Positions 46,980 to 60,076 of a DNA stretch of 64,000 bases are shown here, piece by piece. Position 1 is the first letter of the stretch. Each line of letters starts with the position of its first letter. The position numbers were made by a program, and so were the translations under genes. Under the pieces are notes generated by a model. It ran no database searches. It saw only the letters and a program-made list of their open reading frames with translations, and had not been told where the DNA came from. Origin of the DNA: Setaria digitata (Eukaryota > Nematoda > Chromadorea > Rhabditida > Setariidae); NCBI GenBank assembly GCA_003640385.1, contig RCAB01000171.1:56073-120072 (forward strand), in the 5' to 3' direction.

Positions 46980-49161
46980 TCAGTCGCTATTCACAGCGCC
47001 TTTCGTCCAATTTTCTCCATTTTTCATCTGCAATATTATGAAAAGAAGCACTTCTTAATTTCTTTTATGACTAGAGAGTTAATCATTAGCTTCACGAAAA
47101 CAAAACAAAACATGAAGAAAATGGATACTAACTATTATACACAACAAGCTAAATTATAATACGCTTTTTAGCGTGCAAAATGACTTGCCTCTAAGCATGA
47201 CGAAATCTCATCCTATGCTCTAAAATGACAATACAGATTATTAGAATTTATGGCGAAATAACAGATGTTTCATAGTATACGAAATCTTGTATAAAATGAT
47301 ATATCATATTTTTAATGAATGAAAATAAGCATCTGTGACAGAAGTCCAAATTACCTCAGCAATTTTTACCAGTTCCAACTGTTTTTTTTGCTCATCGATG
47401 GTGCCTCGTTGTACTTCGGACAGCTGCTGCAAATCTTCTAATTCAATCTCTTTCTCTTTCAAACATAATTTTCTTCTCTCTATATCTGCAATATTCGCAA
47501 CTTGAGATACATTTTGAGGTATGTACAAATATTCATAATTTCTAATATGAAAAAACATGAAAAGACTGTTAGATAGCACTTACCCTACTTAAAAAAACAA
47601 AATAGATCACCTAATTCGAGGACTAAACGGTGTCAACCACAAGTTAACCTATAGTCACAGGATCCAAGTCATTTTAGAAGAGTTTTAATAAACATTTTCC
47701 AGAGAACACTACTGCACTATCTGGAAGTTAGATTTACAGTATATACGCCTCTTATTTAATCATTCCCAACAGAAAATATATAAGGCATTAAATTATTGAA
47801 AAAGGCACAAATCATATTACAATCAATCAGTTAATCAAATATTTGAAATGAATAAAAATGCAACTAGCGAAAGTACATCGCCTTTTTTTCTCGAAAATTA
47901 TTACCTTTCTCTAGTGCATTCAATGTTACTAATAAACGTTCTGTCTCAGCGACATTTGCATCGATTTGCCCTAAAAAGTCAGTGTTAATATTAATGATTC
48001 TTCTTTTCAAAAAGATAAAAAAGTATAGTAAATTTGCGAATGAATAAGTGACTGAAATGAACACTGACAAAATAAAAAGTTATTGGTCAACAGCATGGCA
48101 ATTCATAACGCAGTTATTTTGATTCTAATTTCTCATCTCATTTCCTTTATTGATTAACTACGTTTTTTGAAAAAAGAATAATTTCTTAATATGCGAAACA
48201 AAAGTCTATTAAATTAAGAATAAACATAAAACCAAAGCAACATATATTAAAAAAAAAAAAAAAAAAAAAAACTAAATTGCTTAAAATTAAGGCTGAAGAT
48301 TTTACCGTTAGACATAAAGATGAAGCAGATGTACAATAATTTTTATGTAGTTTTGCAAGAAAAAAAAGGCCGTTTCAATCTACAATACTAGCCATCAATA
48401 TATGCAATCATCTCACTTAATTTAATAAAATTACATGCAGTGAGAAATACGAAGGCAGAAATAAATCTTTAGATTTTAACATAACCTACTGAACTATTTG
48501 TAACAAAAGATGGAAAGACTTAAAGTGCTTTCTACTGGATTAATCTTTTAGAACTGTTAATTATTCATACCACTATAGTACGGTTTTAAATTGTTCAATT
48601 GTTCAACAACAGCTATGATATCGATATGAATTCTCTGGGCCAATATATCACGTCGATCTATCAAATTCTGCAATTATTCAAGCGCAAAATACCACGAATA
48701 AAACTGCTTCAAAAGTAATCGGAACAACACTACCAACAAATAAAATCACATTCACCTCGAAAAACATACCAGATTTTAGTAACTTGACTAATATAATCTA
48801 TAACACAGTTTACATGCTACTAGGTGGCTACATATTTCAGTATTATATGATTTACATACCTAAGCATAACAGATTTGTTTCATTTTATCATTTATCACTG
48901 AAGCGCTATTCAAAGCAACTGATAGGTAATTGGGCGAAACTGTAGTTCATTCACAAAGCGGAAAAAAAAAAATATTCAAATTTCCCGGATGATTGGTGAT
49001 TTTGCTCAGACAGCATTTCATAACAGAGAATGACAGATATTTGAAGATATAATATCAAGAGGTAACTGCAACAAATGAAGCATCCATACCTTGGCATCTT
49101 CATCGGTGGGGAATTTATCCAGGACTGCTCGTACCGTTGAATAAGGATCAATCGTATCCAT
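46980..49161 (-). CDS. Unrecognised small coiled-coil protein (136 aa)
   Basis: Five exons, 49090-49161, 48574-48667, 47905-47970, 47355-47485 and 46980-47027, join in phase with good splice sites; residues 1-24 are MDTIDPYSTVRAVLDKFPTD plus EDAK. From residue about 25 the protein is almost wholly heptad-like helix: RRDILAQRIHIDIIAVVEQL, then NVAETERLLVTLNALEKDIE, then KEKEIELEDLQQLSEVQ. It ends in a short polar tail. No membrane segment or enzyme motif is visible. Such small helical proteins are often subunits of larger complexes (BLOC/BORC, kinetochore or tethering), but I cannot tell which. It is head to head with SKA1 across about 700 bp, so the two may share a promoter. Strong as a gene, unknown in function. 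Confidence 0.72.
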
Positions 49162-49868
49162 CAACTATACTACGCTTAGCTCTTTGTTTCTTTGTTTAAA
49201 ATATGACAGGAGAAAAGAAGTACGATGAACTGATCGGATTCAAAATATCCTGAAACTAAACAGATAATTCGGGATAAATAGAGGAGCTACAGTGTGAAAA
49301 AGTTTCGAGACATAATCAACGATGACTAGGAGTAGCAAATAAATACAATTAATGGACTAAAATAGATTGGAATACTCGAAATCTTCTTAGAATATCTCGG
49401 CATTCCTCGAAGTATTCCACTGAAGGTTACATATTTTCCAGAAAAAAAATAAATAAATAAAATCACTAGATATTAACTTAAGCAGTTAGAATTGCTAAAA
49501 TTTCATTTGTCACTGCAGTTCAATATCTCGATAACACCAGTGACATTAAACTGATGTAGTCCTTCCTCGACCGCGATATCCCGGATCGGCCATATGCCTG
49601 GACAAAACGTCTCTGCTCACACAGTTATATTCCAGTATTGTTTCATCATATGCTATTTTCACATTATTTTTTTTCCTCATCTCTCTTCTTCAAATATGCA
49701 CTCTTTTTCACACCATTAATGCTTCTGCCGTATTTGTTATCATTGAATTTGAATTCTTGATGCTCTGTTCTCCGGTAAGAGATAGGACAGATATAAGCTT
49801 TCCGTGAAAGTGTTCTGCACCGCTCTTCGAGACCGAATTTAACAAACTTTTACACTCCTGTTTTCCGG
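49162..49868. promoter_or_regulatory. Divergent promoter region, coiled-coil gene / SKA1
   Basis: Head-to-head spacer of 707 bp with a local GC-rich patch at 49565-49620 (CGCGATATCCCGGATCGGCC), unusual for this AT-rich window and therefore a candidate promoter element. Confidence 0.45.
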
Positions 49869-52159
49869 ATGTTGCGTTCAATAGTTGATGTTGCGAGAGA
49901 GGAATGCTTGAAGCAAAGTCGATGCAAGGTTAAAAAATACCGTACCTCTATGTTAGAATTTGGAGCTTCCGATGCTGACATCAATCAAGGTATGATTTAC
50001 TGATGTTTCCTTTCTCATTTTCCTTTTTGGTTCTAATATTTCATTTTCCAACTTCATTGTGCTTTTAAAATTCAGCCATGACGTTCAGTCTTGATGCCTT
50101 CCTGCTAAAATCCTTCAATACTTTTTATCTCTCTCATCAATTGTAATCCACAGTCCAGTCAAATTTTTTCAATTTCTTTTTCCATCGTCACTCTTTTTTT
50201 CATTCAGTTTTTTCTTTTCTTTTTTCTTGTAAATTGTTGCTTGAGGTTTAAATGTTTTGTTCATTGAAGCATATTTGTATGATATTGGATGTTTGTCTTC
50301 AGTTTTTTTTTTTTTTTTTATTTGTTGGTTTTGAAACATTTTATTTTGAAATATTTTATTTAAAATTCTTTGGATTTAAGAGATGAAGTTGAAATTTCCT
50401 TCAATAAGTGGAAATTTAAATGGTTTTTGAAGATTTTCTCGAAACATAACTTGTACATTAGCAAATTAATGTTAAATGATGAATGGTATAGTTCAAGTTT
50501 TAGAGAGCTGTGTTTCATGTTTCTATATTATATTCTAGGTAGTAATGGAATTGTCAATTACTTTCTTCTTGCGAATCTCGATGGTTAGACGGACAACCTG
50601 AAAAACTGTAATTGTAACTGTAATTCTAATAAAGCTGAGCTTATCCATATCATTACAGTGACTGGTGATTTGGCCGAGAAGAATGAAGAATTGGCCAATT
50701 TATTACGTGACATTGAGTTGCTACAAGAAAAACTGAAAATGTTGGAAAAATTGGATGTGGAGCAGAAGTTGCAGCACTTCAAGGTGCCATTATTATGTGA
50801 ATTTTTTAGCTCTATTGAAGTTTCTCCATTCTATTTGCTTATTACTTATCGTGAATGATTTAAGTGAGTGCAGGAAATCAGCTTCCTAAGATTTTAGATA
50901 AATATTATTACGGTACAAATGGATATAGTAGCAATGGTTATGATCATTATTGAAAAAGAACCACCTTATATTTGCTTTTTCTTCTCTGGCAGCAGGTAAG
51001 AAAGTAGTGGTTACTGGGGCGTTAATAATATTTAATGTTTTGAAAGAGTTTGTGGATTTTACTATTTGATTTGAAATATCTTCTGTCTTCTAGGAATTAA
51101 GTGGTATTCTCGAAAAAGCTAGCCCAAAAGAAAACACATCAGCTAGTTGTGATGTGGATAACACTTCAAAATTAGAACCCATATCATGGAGCAATGATCA
51201 CAGACAGTCCAATCGTCGAAGATACAGTCTTCTTGTTTCGCAACTAAAGGTCTATTTTTTTGTGAGTAGCAAACAATTTTGGAAAATAGAGATTTCTAAA
51301 CACAGGGATTGCTTCTGGGGACTGTGCATTCATTAATTTTCGAAAGATGGACTCTGACGGTTTTTGCTTACATTTTATTCTGTATGTTTTTTCTGTCAAT
51401 ATCTGCAACTACTGAGCTTATCATCTCGTAAAATGTGATGCTGTTCAATTTTTTTTAACTTACATTTTAGAAGTCTTTACGATTAGTTGAAACTGGGGAA
51501 TTTATTCTTATCCCATCTAAGACGCGTGGTCGAATAGGTCGTCTTGAGCTAAATCAGGTGAAGTATTTGAAGGAAATTGTCATTAGCGTTTTTAGTTAGA
51601 TTCATTGTTACATGATATTTGCAATATTATGCCTTATGAAATTTTACACGTAATATCTAAGCACACTTTCTTAATCCTGTTCTGAAAGTAACATTAGATG
51701 GTCCGAATTTTTTTATCTCTCTTTTATTCTATGAATCGGAGGAATTTCAGTTGCTAAAAAAAATAGATGAAATTTTCTCGGACAAATATGTGTGTCAGAA
51801 ACGACCTCCTCTTGCACTGAAGAATCCGAAAAAACAGGTGAATCTTCGTGTTTACGAAAATTTCCGTGAAATCTGGATGTTACTTAGTGTACAGCGACAT
51901 CGAAAGTACCACAGTTAAGCTTGTAATTCCAAACATATTTTATTCGAGCTAATTCTTACGTCAGTTTATTAATGAATTGCAGGAGTGTGAAAAGCTAAAA
52001 GGACGCTGGTATATTCCACTGAGTGATCTTCTTGTTCGATTTACGGCAAGGGAAAAGATTTCCTGGAAGTTTGCGCTACCTTGTCTAATATATCTGAAAA
52101 GATTAGAGGAAGTACGGGTAGATGATAGTAATGTCTTCATCGCAGCTGTTTTATCTTGA
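49869..52159 (+). CDS. ska-1: SKA1 homologue, kinetochore microtubule-binding protein
   Basis: Six exons, 49869-49989, 50659-50783, 51094-51249, 51471-51557, 51751-51837 and 51983-52159, give 250 residues (human SKA1 is 255). Residues about 35-85 are coiled coil (LAEKNEELANLLRDIELLQE), the part that bundles with SKA2 and SKA3. A serine- and charge-rich linker follows. The C-terminal 120 residues match the SKA1 winged-helix microtubule-binding domain: GRIGRLELNQLLKKIDEIFS, then LKGRWYIPLSDLL, then LIYLKRLEEVRVDD near the end (human KGRYFIVEADI and RRLSEVRGGG). The SKA complex couples kinetochores to depolymerising microtubules. The conserved arginines that contact tubulin are probably among those in SKTRGRIGR, by inference. 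AATAAA at 52351 is a likely poly(A) signal. Confidence 0.88.
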
Positions 52160-53180
52160 TTTCAGGATTTTAATAGCTTACATTTATACAGTTTTGGAAT
52201 TCCGCTACTCATTCTGCCTTCTGTGTTGTTCTTCTTGTTCTTCGGCACATTCGGTGCTGCCAATTCCAAGCCCCTTATTATTACTAAATAACTTGGTTAT
52301 TTTATCTTAATGACAGTGTTAGGTGACCCACAGCATGTTTATTATTTCAAAATAAATCAGACTGAAAAGAGAGAGATTATTCTTATATTCATAGCAATAT
52401 TAAAATTAGTGATTTGGAATTGATATGTAGTTTTGGTTTTTTCTCTTTATTTCTTTCCTTTGGTTTGCATCATCGCTTATTATTGTGTCGCATTTTAATT
52501 GGCTAAAATACATTCGAGAAACTGAATCTCGTCTCTAATGTAGAGTTTAAAAACAAGGATTAAAATGAGTTTTGATCTGGGCACTTTTTTGAATCATAAA
52601 AAAGACATTTTATTCTTTCATTCTGTGACTTATTTTCGGGCATATTAGTCGCGTTGTTGTTATCGACAGGAAAAGAAATAATGGTTGGTTAATGATTGTA
52701 ATAATGAATAGCAATGGAAGATCAGTTTGATTTTGATTTCTTATCAAAATAAGAAGTTTTGATTAGATTGTTCCTGAATGACTAGTCTGTTGTACTAATG
52801 TTATGTAATTATTTTCGATTTTATCTGCTGTTATTACACGTATGAAAAGCTTACGAATGGTCCTTAATTTTATTTCTAAAAGTTTAATTTAACAAGCAGT
52901 TCCTTTTCAGTAAGTGGATGACTTATGTATTAGTCATGAAAATGATAAATTATGGTTTCAGAACGATTATTCTCACAAGTATCATTTGAATTGAGCAGTT
53001 TAAACAAATTGAACAGAACTAATATCATAAGCAGTGATGATTTCGTGCCGTGTTCAATTTGCAATATTTCAAAGCTAATTTTGTATCATCCCAATTTATG
53101 ATTTTAGGTCTATTATTCCTACATTTTCATTTAAGATTTGGTTTTTTAATGGAAATTTATGGGTCGACTTTGTAGCGTTA
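52160..53180. other. Spacer between SKA1 and ZNHIT1
   Basis: About 1 kb between codirectional genes, with the SKA1 poly(A) signal at 52351-52356 and a TTGTAG at 53170-53175 just before the ZNHIT1 start. No other gene seen. Confidence 0.45.
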
Positions 53181-55793
53181 ATGAGTACTAATCGGACGAC
53201 GCAAGCACAGCGACACTCTGGTTTCATTTTTAAATTTACTATCGTTTTTTTCTTTATTTTTAAAATTGATTAAGCTTGACATTATAAAGTTGTTTTTTTG
53301 GGAATGAAATTTTAGTTCGTCTACATGCGGCTGAATCGACTCGTGTATTAGATGAAATAACAAGGAAACGTCGATTGAGAAAACAGCTTGATGCTCTTGA
53401 ACAGGTTTTTTTCTCGATTGTTAACACTATTATTTCATTTTAAGATTTTGTTTTTCATTTTTATTAACCCTGTTAGATTTTTTCGTAATTTTCTTTTACA
53501 TTCTTCGTCTAAATTTTTGTCTTCTTAGCAAATCAAAATTTTTCTGGTTTTATTTAATTTGGATACAGTAATTTAACAGTTCTGTTTTATTTCCTTCAGG
53601 ATAATTTTCATGAAGATCCTCATGCACAACTCCAGTGGCATAAAAATATTCCGAAATTCGAAGATGAACAGCCGGGACAGTCATCAGTTCGTAAAGGAGA
53701 TGCTGACCAGGGTAATTTTTTTTTTTTTTTTTAACCCATGAGACTGTAAATTTTGAATCAAAAAGGTATTCGCAATACTTTTTAGCTAAAGATTCCTCCA
53801 TTCTCATCGATAATAAGAATTGAAGTTATGATGTTATGATTTCGATAACTATTTCTTAGGAGCTTTTTTTCTATTTTGTTACACTTCATAATTAGCAAGG
53901 TGGACCACAAAGATGTCTGTATTGACTTTTTATCGGGATGTATTTTCATGCTTGAATGTTTCATCTCCTTTTTTTTAGGAAAAAAAAGGAAAAAATTCAA
54001 GGTGGAGTATTTCAAACAGAGATTTCGTAAAAACTTTTCTGCTTTAGTGGAGGAGGAAACGGTAGAGATTTCCTTTTCAAACTGTAAATTTTCAGTGCCA
54101 TTTTTTTTCTTCCCTTCATTTTATTTATGCAGAATTTTTTGTCGCAGACATCAAATAGTCGCATTATTTATCACCAAATCACGCATACTTATTATTTACT
54201 GCTTGGATCTGATATCTGCATTTCAAATAATAAACGGAAGTTGGAAATGTTTTAGAATTGAATTTTCATTAAAACTCAATGTTTTTGTAGTCGATTTTAA
54301 TGTATCCATTATCATCTGTTCGTTTACTTATTAGCTCAGTTCTTTTTTTAGCTGTCTAAGTCTATGGAATTTTCGGGTTTTGATGCATATAATGCTGCTC
54401 GCGCACCACCAAGTTCCATACCTCCGCGACAGTTTTGCGCAGCTTGCGGCTTCTTTGCAAAATATACTTGCATAAGATGTGGTGCACGATACTGTTCGAT
54501 CAGTTGCAGAGACTTACATAATGACACCAGGTAATGATTGGATTAGCATTTCGCTAATTACTCAAGGGAAATGTTATTCAGAAAGAATTTTAAATAAATG
54601 GAATTTGCCAAATTCTAAAAGGTTAAGTTTATTCAGTTGGCTTGCTCTGGATATATTCCAGCAAACAGTGAGTAGCTATGCAATGGACTATTATTTTAAT
54701 TATTTTTGTTTACGATTCTTTGAATGGCTCTCTATCTGTTCCTGCACCTATATATTCTCATATTACTATTTTTTTTTCCTTTTCTTTACTCAAATATTTG
54801 AGGTGGTGTAACCAGTCATTCTTGTCTGTGACGAAACAAGAGATAATCCTTGCTTATCTTTTCCTGTGCCTTCTGTACACGAAAACAATTTTTAATTGTT
54901 TAGTGTCTAGCAAACAATTGTGCCTTTGTCGGCATAATCTGATATTATGGAGTTTCCTTGTTACTTAATTTAGGATTTCGGAAAATGATAATTAATTTTC
55001 TCAAAGGATTAGGCGAATAGTGAAGACTAATATCTTTTGCTTCTTTTACTTTTAAAATAGGGTTTCTTTTTCATTTTTATCTAAATTTATTGGTAAATCC
55101 ATTAGATATTTCATATTGTGCCTAATGAATATTGTTACTATTGCACAATACAATTTGATAGATCGTTTGGCTTTCCAAGATGCCTTTAACCGTTAGAAGC
55201 GAAATCTGACGTGAAGCTTGTAAAGAGAAGCCATATTGTGGTAGCATTTTTGCATAAATATGCGTCGGTGAAAGAAACCAATTTTTAATAATTCGGTTAA
55301 TGTGGAACTGATTGTCATTTTGTGCAGGTTTGATAAAAGCATAGTTTTTGGTTTGAAAGAAAAAAAGCTGCACACAGGAAGGAATAACAAAGGAAAGGTG
55401 ACTGAAAAAAATGCTAAACTTTTTTGAAGTACAATAATGCTCATTGTCCAGTGATTTGTCATAAAAGCTCGCTTACTATACATCAATTTTTTTTTTTTTT
55501 TTTGACTTTAGCATAAAGTGATTTTCCAGTGAGTACAGTCAGTATCTAATAGTTAAGTTTGCAGGGCATAGATGATAGCAGAAACCGAAAAATCCTTTGT
55601 GTGAGAATTGCTTAAATGAATTATTTCAAAACTTTTCATCGAATTGCTACGTTATCTGTAAGCAAAAATGTTATAGCGCTATCGACGCAGTATCTATTCC
55701 AATAGTCCAAATGCTTTACATTGTTAATTTTTAGTTCAGAGAACTTTCTCCTAATTAATGCTATAATTTAGATGCTTGAAATGGACAATGTGA
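53181..55793 (+). CDS. ZNHIT1 homologue, SWR1/SRCAP chromatin-remodeller subunit
   Basis: Six exons, 53181-53220, 53316-53404, 53600-53711, 53979-54061, 54352-54530 and 55772-55793, give 174 residues (human 154). The N-terminal helix TRVLDEITRKRRLRKQLDAL and the DNFHEDPHA block are followed by a basic motif and FKQRFRKNFSALVEE, all highly conserved. The C-terminal HIT zinc finger reads CAACG, CIRCG, YCSISC, an H, and a last Cys in CLKW. ZNHIT1 (yeast Vps71/Swc6) belongs to the nuclear complex that puts H2A.Z into nucleosomes. The last Cys, a zinc ligand, is encoded by a 22-nt terminal exon after a 1.24-kb intron. TTTGTAG lies 5 nt before the ATG, a possible trans-splice site. Confidence 0.93.
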
Positions 55794-58260
55794 GGAAGAA
55801 TTTGAACAGAAGAAGATGTTGGAAATGAAACTGATAAAAGGAAGTGCTGCGAAAGTTGCAGCAATTAAAGCATTAATTCATTTAGAAAATTATTTCATTA
55901 AAACAGAAAAGAAAAAAAAAAAAAGAAGCTTCACTTCATTTTTGTGCGTAGCATGTGTTTTAGTGTGTGTTTTTGTAATAATACATGAACAGGAATTAGA
56001 CGTATTATCGATGAAGAAAAGAGAGAATATGTGACATTTCCAATCAATCATTCAGCCATTTTCTTTACTGCATTAAGAGAAAATGTGGATAGGAAAAAGG
56101 AGGGGTAGCATCCTGTTATGTGGTGAGGAGTAGTCATCACCTTATATTAGATCGGTGATCCAGGTTGGCCTCGTTCTTTTCCGTGTCATTGAAGATTAGT
56201 TGCTCATATTCATGCAGTCTTTTTACCTGCATCTGATTGATTGTTTTCCGGATATATTCGGTGATGTTTAGAGGTGATAGTAGTAGGTAAATCGATAGAG
56301 AAAGGTAAGAGAGGTAGGTAATGGTCAAGGATTGTCATCGTGTTGATTGTCACCCTCTCTTATTCGTACCCGTAGTACTCCCGTTATTGCCTATTTTGAG
56401 GAGCGCGCTCTGACCTCTTCATTCTTTTCTTTCTTATCTTCCTTCCATTTTCAATCTGATTAGATGTAATACATTTACAAATGCTGTTACTTTCTGTGTA
56501 TTCACTTGTCATCAGAAAAAAAAAAAAGAAAAGAAAAGAGAAAAATGAGTTCTTAAAATATGTCCAAATCTTAACAATTATTTTTCATTTTTTTTTTTTT
56601 TTTTTTTTATTGCAGTATATTTGGTACATACTATTATGACCTTGGCGGATGTAGAAGAAAAGTAATCATCCGTTGTTGTGTAACTAGCAAAACGAACAGA
56701 AAAACTAATTTGATAACAATTTGTATATTTAGTAAGTGACTAGAAATTAAAACGAAGAAATTTTTTTTTTTTTTTTTGGAAAATGAACTAAATATAGGAT
56801 GGAATGAATTGAAAATTGGTAAAAATTGTAAATGTTAATACTGAAAAAAAAAGAAATTTCTGTTTAATAGTGTTGCCGTTATTTGTTTCAATAAACATTA
56901 CAAATAAAGATTTTTTTTTTTTGACAAAAATTGACATCAGTCATTTCAGCATTTCCTAAATTTATCAATTAAATCAAGTTTGCACATAATATTCCAGTCA
57001 CTAATGTTGTTGTATTTTACATTTCAACATTTTTTTTTTTCTTAAGACTATAAAAAAAAAAAAAAAAACGATGATTGAGATGAAAACTTCCAATAAAAGA
57101 AGCAATGAATGTATTTGTGAATGTTAACATTTCCGTCTTCATTATTTTTTTTTTTTTTTTTTTTTCCATCTTAAAAGCCATAAATGGTAAACCATTGAAG
57201 AAAATGTTTAATAATGGGAAAAAGAAGTTTTAAATTTGTTAACATTCCAATCCTTTCCCTCATTATCATTCAGCAATTAGCACACATTCTTCACTACTGT
57301 TCCTTCTTCGAAAAACATCAAAAAACAAAAAAAAAAAGAACCTGTCATCCATTGTTCGCTTATAAGCAAAATATATTCTATTAGTTTTGAAACTGCTTAG
57401 AATGCTCAGAAAATTCTCTCATTTATACCAATTATGTTATTGGTGAATTTCAAAATTAGATGATTGAAATTAGAATCATTTGCATCAGAACATTGATTTT
57501 TTGTTTTTTTTTTTTTTGCCGAAAAAGTATTACTATAAATCACGATAAAAGATGTGAATTCACAAATCATTAAGATAGGTTTACGAATTTTTGCATAGCA
57601 TATATGTGAAGATATTGATACACTCAGAGAGATATATTTGTATAATTATAGGTAGGTTTGATGTGATTATATCCACACTTTTACGTGACAGAATATTTTA
57701 TAAACGTAATCCTTCAATTTATCTAATTCTTACATTTTCTAGGGAAATTTTATTCGAAAATTAATTAGTGAAAAGTTTGAACTTGTTACAACTTATCAGC
57801 ATTTTGTTACTTTAATTTGCATTTTTATAAAATTATATTTGCATGTGATAAATTTGTTGAAATAATTTAAGCATATTGTTACTATATCAATAACTTAGCC
57901 CGATGTCGAGAATGCTATTAGTATTTGAGGAATTTTGTTCTGTTCTTTTTATCAATTTATCATTAAAATATGACTTAAAATAATGAAAATTTTGATTTTA
58001 GATGGAGTTAATAATGGCGAATCATTGATAATCATGAGTTGCTGATGTATTATGAATTATTGTTGGAATGATTTAAATCAGTGAAAATTTGCTTTGATTA
58101 AGTTACATTGAAAAATACTGAAAATGTTAGACGAAAATACGAAGTATAAGAATCAATCTTGAATGAAAAAATAACTGATAATTCTTTAAGCAATCTTTGA
58201 ATTTTATAGTTTGAAATATTTTGCAATTTAGTAACTTTCGAATTATTTGAATTTTTTTTT

Positions 58261-58291
<31 letters not shown>

Positions 58292-59027
58292 GTAGGACAT
58301 ATGACTTCGATTTTCCTATTTCAACAAGAAGAAAGGGAGAGGAAGGGGAAGAGGAAAGTTAAGACATATAGTAAATAAAACGAATAAACAAATTAGAATG
58401 GGCAATAATCAGATATCAGTGATAATTATGATAACATTTTAGATGTTTATGATTTTCTTTTTTGTCTCCTTTCAATCTTACATTTATTTATGGGATGAAA
58501 AATTTCACTGCGAATAATTTAATAAAAATTTAATAAAAATTTCATTATCCAGAAATTTTTATTAAATTTTAAATTTACACGAAGCAATGATGCCTGATGA
58601 TGGATATTTTGGATAAATTATTGTTCTTGCTTTAGAGATGGGCATGTTGTGTTACGCCGAGATGACCTTCAAGAAAGGTAATATATAATGAAAGAGTGAC
58701 ATAGTCGGAATCGTATCATTCAATTCCAACTGATATCATCGGTTACCTGGGCTATTTACCTTTTGGGATACCCGGAGAGGGTAGATATTTGAACAGGTCT
58801 GGATTATGACCTAATTAACCTTTTTTTTTTTTTTTTTTTCTTTTGTTTCCCATTCCTCCTAATATTCTTCCATAACTGATAAATTTGCGCTTTTTTTATC
58901 TGATAAATTCACTAACAGATTTGTGCTTTTTCTTTTTCTTTCTTATTTTTTTTTCACTTTTTGTTATTTTAATTCATAATATTTCTGATATTTTGACAAG
59001 AATCGAAATTCAGTTGATTGTGCTGGT

Positions 59028-59205
59028 AAACATGAGCCGTAACATCTATTTTTCAATTGATTGCGTGAACCATAGCATCTCATTCAGTTAGTTATATGAG
59101 CCGTAAAATATCTTTCACTAGAATATATGAACCGTAACATGTTACTTCAGTTGATAATTCAACCGTTACATATCGTTAAAATAATTATATGAGCCATAAA
59201 TTCCT
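59028..59205 (+). repeat. Decayed about 31-bp tandem array (TGARCCGTAACAT)
   Basis: Core words TGAGCCGTAACAT, TGAACCATAGCAT, TGAGCCGTAAAAT, TGAACCGTAACAT, CAACCGTTACAT and TGAGCCATAAAT recur every 29-37 bp. They are separated by sequence resembling CTTTCAGTTGATTATA. At least six units are seen. Confidence 0.65.
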
Positions 59206-59300
59206 CTAGAGTTTCGCTAATAAAAAGGCATAATATCTGGTTCATTGATAATTCATAATCACAATCTTATCATCAGAACAAACTGTAAAAATTCAAATTC

Positions 59301-59331
<31 letters not shown>

Positions 59332-60033
59332 AATTTTCCATTACACCTTTTCGTTTTTGGATCATTTTATTTTGCAAAGATTCGATCATTTAAGAAGTCT
59401 TCTTTAATTACTTTTCCATTGTTAAAACTTAATGAACATAAGATCATCCATTATTTTTGTTTCCATTTATTGCAAACAAATGCTGCTGTTTGGATTTGAG
59501 ATTGTAACATTTAAAAGAAATGAGCAAATGAAATTGCAACATTTAATTTTACTTTTAAGTTCATCTTCGATTGTAATTTTACTTTATTACACTCTTTTTC
59601 TACCCTTTTTGACACATTTCTTATGCAGAATTTTCAAAATTTTTTCTTTCTTTTAAATAATTTTGCAATTATTTCGAGATATTTATAATTTCTGCTATTG
59701 AAATTGAAATAGATTGCTTCTGATTTCTGATCAGAAATACTGATCCTTATCAGCTGAATGAGGGAAGTTGAATATTTGTAACTGTTTCATGCACAATAAT
59801 TGATAGCTGCCACGAAACTATTTTCCCAAAATGTTTTTCCTGTTAATTTTGATCAAATCAATAGATTTCCATTAAAATTCACTAAATTTGATTTATATCA
59901 AAACTATTTTTTCCCTTTTTTCACAATTGTTATGTTATGGAGGATCGAGAGGAAGAAAAAAAAAAAAAAAAAAAGAAAAGGAAAGGAAGGAGTTCGTTCT
60001 TTTGTTTGTTGGAAATGAATTTCACTGAGAATG

Positions 60034-60076
60034 GAATGATTTAAAATAACCGGATCCGGTTATTTTAAAATCATTC
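60034..60076. repeat. 43-bp near-perfect palindrome centred on CCGGATCCGG
   Basis: The arms GAATGATTTAAAATAACCGG and CCGGTTATTTTAAAATCATTC are complementary except for one extra T in the right arm. They meet with almost no loop at a perfect CCGGATCCGG core. This is the only strong GC core for kilobases around. Confidence 0.85.

Noticed and set aside
53876..54334. 152-codon plus-strand frame overlapping ZNHIT1
   Set aside because: It only contains the ZNHIT1 exon 53979-54061 plus flanking intron read-through; the intron parts are T-rich and non-conserved.
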